NCBI GenBank assembly: GCA_029379225.1
Contig: JAQYWR010000001.1
Span: 1 to 64,000, forward strand
Direction: 5' to 3'
DNA length: 64,000 nt
Origin: Nostoc sp. S4
GTDB taxonomy: Bacteria; Cyanobacteriota; Cyanobacteriia; Cyanobacteriales; Nostocaceae
The position numbers were made by a program, and so were the translations under genes. Within the stretch, counting starts at the first letter, position 1. Every line of letters begins with the position of its first letter. The notes below the pieces were generated by a model, which saw nothing but the letters and a program-made list of their open reading frames with translations, ran no database searches and was not told the DNA's origin. Below are positions 59,080 to 64,000 of the stretch, piece after piece.

Positions 59080-59682
59080 ATGAAATATAACCCAGAAATA
59101 CATGATCGCAATTCTATCCGCCTGAAGGGATACGATTATTCTTCTGCTGGATTTTATTTTGTGACGATTTGTACCCACAAAAGACAATGTTTGTTTGGTG
59201 AAATCGTTAATGACGAAATGGTATTGAATGAATATGGCAAAATCATCGCCGAAGAATGGGTCAAATCTGCAAAAATTCGTCAAGAAATTGAATTAGACGA
59301 ATGGATTGTCATGCCGAACCATTTTCACACAATAATTGCGTTGGTGCAGCCCGTCGTAGACATCGCCCACCAACCACCCGTACGGGCAAACAACCGTTTG
59401 CCCTCCGATGATTCCCCCCCAATCAACAATAATTCGCAAAGAGTAGCCCCACCTATGAAACCGCGATCGCTTTCATCTGCGATCGCCGGATTTAAATCTG
59501 CTGCTACCACTCGTATTAATACAATCCGCAACTCACCTAGTACACCTGTATGGCAAAGAAATTATTATGAACACATCATTCGTAATCAATCATCATTAGA
59601 AAAAATTCGTCACTATATCCAAAACAACCCAAAATCGTGGAACACAGACCAACTACATCCCAATACCCCATCAAAATGGTAG
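59080..59682 (+). CDS. REP-associated tyrosine transposase (RAYT, Y1 family)
   Basis: A 200-residue HUH-type single-strand DNA transposase. The HUH pair is H81-F-H83 in WIVMPNHFHTII, and the nucleophile Tyr lies in R-N-Y162-Y163-EHIIRN; the start FYFVTICTHKRQCLFGE is typical of the family. RAYTs are domesticated relatives of IS200/IS605 transposases that bind and may spread REP palindromes. Here REP-like palindromes flank the gene on both sides and one lies inside it. I prefer the ATG at 59080; the frame opens at 59053. The 3' end overlaps the convergent VapC-like gene by 12 bp. Confidence 0.9.
   Translation: MKYNPEIHDRNSIRLKGYDYSSAGFYFVTICTHKRQCLFGEIVNDEMVLNEYGKIIAEEWVKSAKIRQEIELDEWIVMPNHFHTIIALVQPVVDIAHQPPVRANNRLPSDDSPPINNNSQRVAPPMKPRSLSSAIAGFKSAATTRINTIRNSPSTPVWQRNYYEHIIRNQSSLEKIRHYIQNNPKSWNTDQLHPNTPSKW
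59384..59403. repeat. REP-like palindrome inside the RAYT gene
   Basis: gggcaaac/gtttgccc with loop aacc: the flanking palindrome with one compensated base pair changed (G-C to A-T). It encodes residues 102-108 (RANNRLP) in frame. Confidence 0.85.
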
Positions 59683-60114
59683 GGGCGAACGGTTGTTCGC
59701 CCTCTTGTTCGCCCTCTTGTTCGCTTCAATCTCTAAACATTCTATTTTCTCAAAATCTCTCCGATTATTAGTTACAAGAATCAAATCGTTAGCGCTCGCA
59801 ATTCCAGCAATGAGAATATCTATATCATCTACTGGTGTCCCCTTCTTTCTTAAACTGGCATAAATATCACCAGAAATTGTTGTTGAATCTGTAGTTAGAG
59901 GCAAAATTATATTATACGAAGCAAATTCTAAAAAAGATGTTAGTTGTTTCTGTGCGTCACGATGCTTCAATCCGCCAACTATTTCGTAATAGATGATGAT
60001 GTTGATGTTAATTTTGCCATCTTCTTGAATATATGCATTAAAGTTTTCAATTAACAAGGGTTGATTGCAGAAAAATAAAGATAAAATCTTCGTATCAACC
60101 AAGGCTGGTTTCAT
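59671..60114 (-). CDS. VapC-type PIN-domain toxin
   Basis: A 147-residue PIN ribonuclease-type toxin. The acidic residues are seen in ALVDTKILSLFF (first Asp), an E in YYEIVGG, and DDIDILIAGIASANDLILVTNNRRDFEKI (distal Asp pair). I prefer the ATG at 60114 over the GTG three bases upstream; it overlaps the upstream antitoxin gene by 20 bp, the usual VapBC coupling. The last residues (ANKRANKRANNRSPLPF) are translated from the REP-like array, so the native C-terminus has been replaced. Whether it is still active depends on that tail. Confidence 0.85.
   Translation of the reverse strand: MKPALVDTKILSLFFCNQPLLIENFNAYIQEDGKININIIIYYEIVGGLKHRDAQKQLTSFLEFASYNIILPLTTDSTTISGDIYASLRKKGTPVDDIDILIAGIASANDLILVTNNRRDFEKIECLEIEANKRANKRANNRSPLPF
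59682..59725. repeat. REP-like array, right of RAYT
   Basis: An eight-pair hairpin gggcgaac/gttcgccc (loop ggtt) followed by two degenerate tandem ttgttcgccctc units. It is the inverted counterpart of the array at 58973-59017. Confidence 0.85.
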
Positions 60115-60358
60115 CACTTATTCTTCTTACAAAAGCTTGTTGACGACGTGTGATTATTTCTTCATTAAAGTTGGAAAATGTTTCATCTGACATATCATCC
60201 CAACAGCCTGCAAACTGCATAATTTGTGCGGGTGTATCTTGAGATGCTTCTACACCGACTCGAAAATAATGAATAAAATTATATACTTCTTCCAGCTTTT
60301 CTTCAGGGATGAGATTGATTTCTGTTAGAAGTTTGGTACGTAAATTTGATGGTTTCAT
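60095..60358 (-). CDS. Antitoxin partner of the PIN toxin (VapB/DUF2281-like)
   Basis: An 87-residue acidic protein. The N-terminal NLRTKLLTEINLIPEEKLEE, then VYNFIHYFRVG, is the short helical pattern of cyanobacterial antitoxins of this group, and the charged tail (WDDMSDETFSNFNEE) would wrap the toxin. The frame reaches 60472, but the Met at 60358 is the fitting start. It is first in the operon and overlaps the toxin start by 20 bp. Assignment rests mainly on position and size. Confidence 0.75.
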   Translation of the reverse strand: MKPSNLRTKLLTEINLIPEEKLEEVYNFIHYFRVGVEASQDTPAQIMQFAGCWDDMSDETFSNFNEEIITRRQQAFVRRISDETSLG

Positions 60359-60512
60359 GTTTTTCCCGTAGGATGTAGTGCCAAATATGAATATACGTAT
60401 ATTAATGCTACTATCCCAGCAAATCGTCAAAGATACCCAGAATTTTAACGAGCGCAATTTTTGCGATCGCATCTCACAAAACTTTACCCATCGCTTTTTT
60501 ATTCATTACTTG

Positions 60513-60848
60513 CTAACCCATAGCAAAATCTGTAAATTGTCTTTTATAAGGTGAATGAAATCTGATAACAATATCTTGTTTTGGAACTCCCATTAAAACT
60601 AGCTCTTCCGCAATATTTATCTCTGTTCCATTCCACTGAATCCAAATTTTTTCATTATTGATATCTATGTGTATTGAACAACCATATACACGACGTTTAT
60701 TTTCCCAACCTACATGAACAATTTGATAATGGTCGCGTACAGTATCAAATATTTGTTCTACTTCTACATCACCATAAGAAGGTTTATAACTACCATATTT
60801 TGTCAAAACTTGCTGAATGCATTCCCTATATTTTTCTAACTTATCCAT
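60513..60848 (-). CDS. xisI: XisI-like fdxN-element excision controlling factor
   Basis: A 111-residue protein, intact. MDKLEKYRECIQQVLTKYGS, then YQIVHVGWENKRRVYGCSIH and WIQWNGTEINIAEELVLMGVP are the family hallmarks. In Anabaena, xisH and xisI are needed for the site-specific excision of the fdxN element during heterocyst development, but many paralogues occur away from any element and their role is unknown. Its ATG lies inside the last codons of xisH, so the pair was translationally coupled. No fdxN, xisF or element ends are seen here. Confidence 0.88.
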   Translation of the reverse strand: MDKLEKYRECIQQVLTKYGSYKPSYGDVEVEQIFDTVRDHYQIVHVGWENKRRVYGCSIHIDINNEKIWIQWNGTEINIAEELVLMGVPKQDIVIRFHSPYKRQFTDFAMG

Positions 60849-61252
60849 CTTACTATCTCCTCAGTTTCAGCATCGTAAATCACTAGCTTTAATTGAAATT
60901 ATTGAATTTGAAGCTGTATAAATGTCAGCGTAAAAAAATTATTATAAGTTTCTATATCAACAGCTAAATATAGGTGAGGCTCTGGTTCTTTCTCTCTCAG
61001 AGCAGTACGATAATTAAGAAATTGTCCGAGAGCAACATGAAAATCAGTGATAGCTGATGGATTTAGAAAACTTTTGATTTCAACAGCGATTTTTTCTCCT
61101 GACTTTTCTGCTGCAAGTAACTTCTCTGCTCCCAAATCGATACGCATCTGAACTTGACCAAAATCAATATACAGAGGGTCGTTTGTAATATTCCACCCGT
61201 CTTTTTCCAAAGCTAATCTCACAATATCGTGAAATTTGTCCTTCGCTGATAT
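60836..61252 (-). pseudogene. xisH: Broken xisH
   Basis: Full-length family alignment by eye gives 138 codons from 61252 to 60839: SAKDKFHDIVRLALEKDGWN, then IDLGAEKLLAAEKSGEKIAVE, LYLAVDIETYNNFF and a closing EEIVRWIN. Two lesions are visible. The start codon position reads ATA instead of ATG, so the first usable start is the GTG at 61222. Codon 118 is TAA (60899-60901) where relatives carry a Lys/Gln-like residue, and the remaining 20 codons are still in frame up to TAG at 60836-60838. The truncated 107-residue product would lack both ends. The intact xisI follows. Confidence 0.8.
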
Positions 61253-61383
61253 AACTTACTTTATTCATCTGGGAGTATTATCATTCTACCCCATAGTTAA
61301 GGTGTGCAAATTACTATTAGCTCCTACCTAACTTATCAAGCGATCGGTCAAAATTTGAAACTATTTTACCAATTTCGTGGTAA

Positions 61384-61734
61384 AGTTCCTCATTAGATAT
61401 TGAAGTACGACAGGTAACAAACCGCTCCCTAATCACAGTTTTGTTAGAGCAACAATTGGACGAAGGTGAATGTGAAGCAATAGCTTTAGCAATTGAACTT
61501 AATGCAGAATTACTACTTATCGACGAACGGCGAGGAAGAGCGGAAGCTGATAGGTTAGGATTACGAATTACTGGGTTGTTAGGGGTTTTGGTTGAAGCGA
61601 AACAAAAAGGATTGATTGTCGCTGTCAAACCTGTGATGGATGGGTTGATTGCAACAGCAGGTTTCAGAGTTGCGGATGCTTTGTATACTCGTATTTTGCA
61701 CATGGTGGGGGAGGTGAATGACCTCAACGCTTGA
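61384..61734 (+). pseudogene. 5'-truncated DUF3368 PIN-domain toxin
   Basis: The frame carries only the C-terminal half of a DUF3368 PIN protein: LDEGECEAIALAIELNAELL, LIDERRGRAEADRLGL and TGLLGVLVEAKQKGLI. Family-like sequence begins just after a stop at 61381-61383 (IEVRQVTNRSLITVLL), while the N-terminal PIN part with the first catalytic Asp (VSDTSPL in relatives) is missing. A TTG at 61441 could start a 97-residue peptide, but this would not be a working nuclease. No antitoxin precedes it. Its stop overlaps the convergent WD40 gene by 11 bp. Confidence 0.75.
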
Positions 61735-63997
61735 TGTTGTCACACAAACGTCTATCTTCTGCGCTGACATCACGGTTATTTTTTAGATAGTCATGCAACC
61801 AGTCGCAACCTTTTTTCAGTAAATCATCAAGGTCAAAATGTAATAAAATTACTTTATCTCCAGAATAGATAAGAGTTTTTCCATCAGGGCTAAGGCTTAA
61901 ACTTTTAATTTGCGAAGGAGTTTTGATAGTTTGAAGTTCTTTACCTTCTTTATTCCAAATTTTGATTATTCCTTCATCATCACCAGAGGCGATTATATCA
62001 CTTTTAGAGCTAAAGCTTATGCTCGTAATCGAACCTACGCTATGACCTTTACCGAGTAGTTTACCATCTTTGCTCCAAAAGTTTATTCTTCTTCCATCCG
62101 CAGAGGCGATAATGTTACCATTTAGACTAAAATCGACGATATAACCATTATCCTCTATGCTTTGCAAAAGCTTACCACCTTTACTCCAAAGTTCGATTCT
62201 CTTATCGCTAATAGAAGCAATGATGTTACCATCAGGACTGAAAGATATGTCCTGATAATATGTATCATCTTCCTTTATAGTTTTTTGTAGTTTACCATCT
62301 TGATTCCAAAGTTCAATAGCTGCATTATTAACAACAGCAATGTTGCCATTAAGGCTAAAATCCATTCTAGGCGTTTGGTAAGAAAATGTTGGTTGTTCAA
62401 AAGCTTTAAAACTTTTTAAAAGTTTGCCATCTTTGCTCCAAATTCTGATTCCACCTCCGCCTCCGGAAATAATATTGCCATTTAAACTAAACTTTACTTC
62501 ACTAGTGCTTCCATAATCATTATCAAATTTTCGTAATAGCTTGCCATTTTTATTCCACAAAGTTAATGGACTATCATAACCACCAGCAATAATGTTGTTA
62601 CCGTCATAGCTAAATTTTATGCTATCAAAAGAAAGTGAATTACCTTCTTCACCTTCTAATTCTAAGCTTTGTAATTTTTTACCATTTACACTCCAAATTT
62701 GAGTCATTCCATCACTATTAATAGATGTCAAAGTATTGCCATCAAGGCTAAATTCAACGCTTTGAACACTAGGAAGATTGTTTTTAACAATTTGGGGTTC
62801 TGCACTATCTTTGCTCCAAAGTAAAATTTTTCCATCTAAACCACTAGATACAATAGTCTTACTATCAGGGCTAAAATTAACATCTGTAATTAGAGGTAGA
62901 GGATCGCCACGCAAAGGCCAATAATTAAGATTCTCCTCATGCCCTTTAAAAATTTGGATTTCTTCACCATCTATACTCCAAAGTTTGATTTCTCCAGAGT
63001 ACTTATCAAAGGAGATGAAAGTTTTGCCATCAGGACTCAACTTTATGTCTTCCATGCAGGTTCTACAACTGGGAGTATCTGTATTGATAGTTTTTACTAT
63101 TTGACGATCTTTTTTAATTATTTTTATTTTTCCATCTTCAAAACCATAGATATCAATATTAGAATTACCTGTGTGCCTATAATAATCAACAGGTTTGCTA
63201 GGTATTTCTGTTAGTGACGGTAGTTCAGTATTGCCTTCTGTAGAGTCCGTGCTTTCAAGAGAAGAGGGTTTACGATTAAGCTCTCTCACTCCGTAAACTA
63301 CTTTTTGTAGAGTAATCACAGTTCTAATTTTGGTGTCTTCTGGTACTCCCAATGGATTTTTTTGTAAGTCTTTAGCTATTCTTACTGCTTCTGTTAAAGC
63401 TTCAAGGTCTAGCTTTGATGTTAAAAAAGCTTCTATTGATAAAATACTAGTATTCATTCCCCGAATTCGTGCTTCTTGCCATTGCCACCATCCAAACCCA
63501 GCTAAACTTAATGACAACAATAAAGCACCTGCCAACCCAGCAATAATTCTCCGCCGCAACCTCTGTTTCTGCTTCCTCTCCCTCTCCTGCAACCCCACAC
63601 TTTTCTCAATAAATCGTCGCTGCACCTTACTAACTTCCCCACCCCGTTGCTTTAACCAATCCTCAGCCACAGCCAAAGTAGCACCCCGCAACAAAGCGCC
63701 ATCATCCTTATTACTATCCATCCATTGCTGCAACGCCACTATTAACCCCTGTTGCCAAATGCGAAACCTGCGATTCTCCTGCATCCATCTCCGCAACCGT
63801 TCCCAATGGCGAATCAACGCCTCATGGACGACTTCCACCGTTTCCTCATTAGTAGACTCATTGCGGTTCGTCACTACCAACCGCTTATCCGCTAAGTACG
63901 TTACCAAATTCCAATTATTTGGCTTCACATCTTCAATCGTCGCCAATTTTCGGGTATCTTCTGTTCCTTCCCCCGGTTGTACCAACTGAATAAACAC
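61724..63997 (-). CDS. nSTAND-type NTPase with WD40 repeats (5' end outside the window)
   Basis: The C-terminal 757 residues of a larger gene that runs off the right edge. The visible start (LATIEDVKPNNWNLVTYLAD, then VEVVHEALIRHWERLRRWM) is the winged-helix end of a STAND/NACHT ATPase. A charged coiled segment, one transmembrane or amphipathic helix (AGLAGALLLSLSLAGFGWW) and a linker follow. From about residue 250 there are ten or more WD40-type blades with SPDGNxIxSxSxDKxIxLW units. Such proteins carry TIR, caspase-like or kinase effectors at the missing N-terminus and are common in multicellular cyanobacteria as signalling or cell-death candidates. Confidence 0.85.
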   Translation of the reverse strand: MFIQLVQPGEGTEDTRKLATIEDVKPNNWNLVTYLADKRLVVTNRNESTNEETVEVVHEALIRHWERLRRWMQENRRFRIWQQGLIVALQQWMDSNKDDGALLRGATLAVAEDWLKQRGGEVSKVQRRFIEKSVGLQERERKQKQRLRRRIIAGLAGALLLSLSLAGFGWWQWQEARIRGMNTSILSIEAFLTSKLDLEALTEAVRIAKDLQKNPLGVPEDTKIRTVITLQKVVYGVRELNRKPSSLESTDSTEGNTELPSLTEIPSKPVDYYRHTGNSNIDIYGFEDGKIKIIKKDRQIVKTINTDTPSCRTCMEDIKLSPDGKTFISFDKYSGEIKLWSIDGEEIQIFKGHEENLNYWPLRGDPLPLITDVNFSPDSKTIVSSGLDGKILLWSKDSAEPQIVKNNLPSVQSVEFSLDGNTLTSINSDGMTQIWSVNGKKLQSLELEGEEGNSLSFDSIKFSYDGNNIIAGGYDSPLTLWNKNGKLLRKFDNDYGSTSEVKFSLNGNIISGGGGGIRIWSKDGKLLKSFKAFEQPTFSYQTPRMDFSLNGNIAVVNNAAIELWNQDGKLQKTIKEDDTYYQDISFSPDGNIIASISDKRIELWSKGGKLLQSIEDNGYIVDFSLNGNIIASADGRRINFWSKDGKLLGKGHSVGSITSISFSSKSDIIASGDDEGIIKIWNKEGKELQTIKTPSQIKSLSLSPDGKTLIYSGDKVILLHFDLDDLLKKGCDWLHDYLKNNRDVSAEDRRLCDNIKR

Positions 63998-64000
63998 CCG

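Noticed and set aside
60513..61252. An fdxN-type excision element
   Set aside because: xisHI-like genes alone are widespread; no recombinase, fdxN half-gene or direct-repeat ends were seen.
61317..61727. 136-codon minus-strand frame opposite the DUF3368 remnant
   Set aside because: The plus strand carries clear PIN-family sequence; the minus product is Ser/Asn-rich and unrelated to a family. Its last 20 residues (LYHEIGKIVSNFDRSLDKLG) look more protein-like but are too short to call.
1..64000. CRISPR arrays, tRNA and rRNA genes
   Set aside because: Scanned for by eye; no regular spacer-repeat pattern and no cloverleaf-like or rRNA sequence was recognised. A tRNAscan or Infernal run would settle it.

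Overview
The window reads as chromosome of a filamentous, probably heterocyst-forming cyanobacterium (Nostocales; Nostoc or a close relative). The evidence is a psaA-psaB operon, a psaX gene, ndhB, many GCGATCGC (HIP1) palindromes, heptamer STRR-type spacers, xisH/xisI homologues, giant Ser/Thr-kinase/histidine-kinase fusions and a terpene synthase-CYP110-type P450 pair. No tRNA, rRNA or CRISPR array was found. The last gene is cut by the right edge.

1-11 kb is metabolic: a SnoaL-like protein, a 2OG-Fe(II) oxygenase, two translationally coupled GNAT acetyltransferases, an AtzE-type amidase with its small AtzG-like partner, a KGK-domain/DUF952 pair, an NHLRC2-like thioredoxin-fold protein, glutaminase, and a lipoprotein with 72-residue Pro/Thr-rich repeats. 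11.3-16.1 kb is psaA-psaB with a clear terminator. 16.2-20 kb is a restriction graveyard: a GmrSD-like (DUF262/DUF1524) gene split by one in-frame TGA and the C-terminal stump of a DNA methyltransferase, followed by small regulators. 20.2-27.7 kb holds a GDSL hydrolase, LarE, a hybrid histidine kinase, a NatD/LivH-type permease, a 45-codon psaX, lipA and a response regulator.

28.4-41.8 kb is signalling-rich. It has a 1957-residue Ser/Thr kinase-AAA-GAF-histidine kinase, a REC-histidine kinase, and a methanogen-output-domain protein next to a PAS-histidine kinase. The three kinase cores are close paralogues, and the terpene synthase/P450 operon lies among them. 42-58.9 kb carries ndhB, a holin-like membrane protein, a peptidoglycan-binding protein, an active/inactive M16 protease pair, an alpha/beta hydrolase, a striking protein made of twelve 19-residue DGxRPI repeats, a phosphoribosyltransferase, a GHL10-type glycosidase, an M48 protease and several gene remnants.

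59-64 kb is an accessory island: a RAYT transposase flanked by, and containing, REP-like palindromes; a VapBC pair whose toxin C-terminus is encoded by one of those palindromic arrays; xisI with a broken xisH; a 5'-truncated DUF3368 PIN toxin; and a partial nSTAND-type WD40 protein. The strongest candidates for something undescribed are the DGxRPI repeat protein and the REP/RAYT/VapC arrangement.
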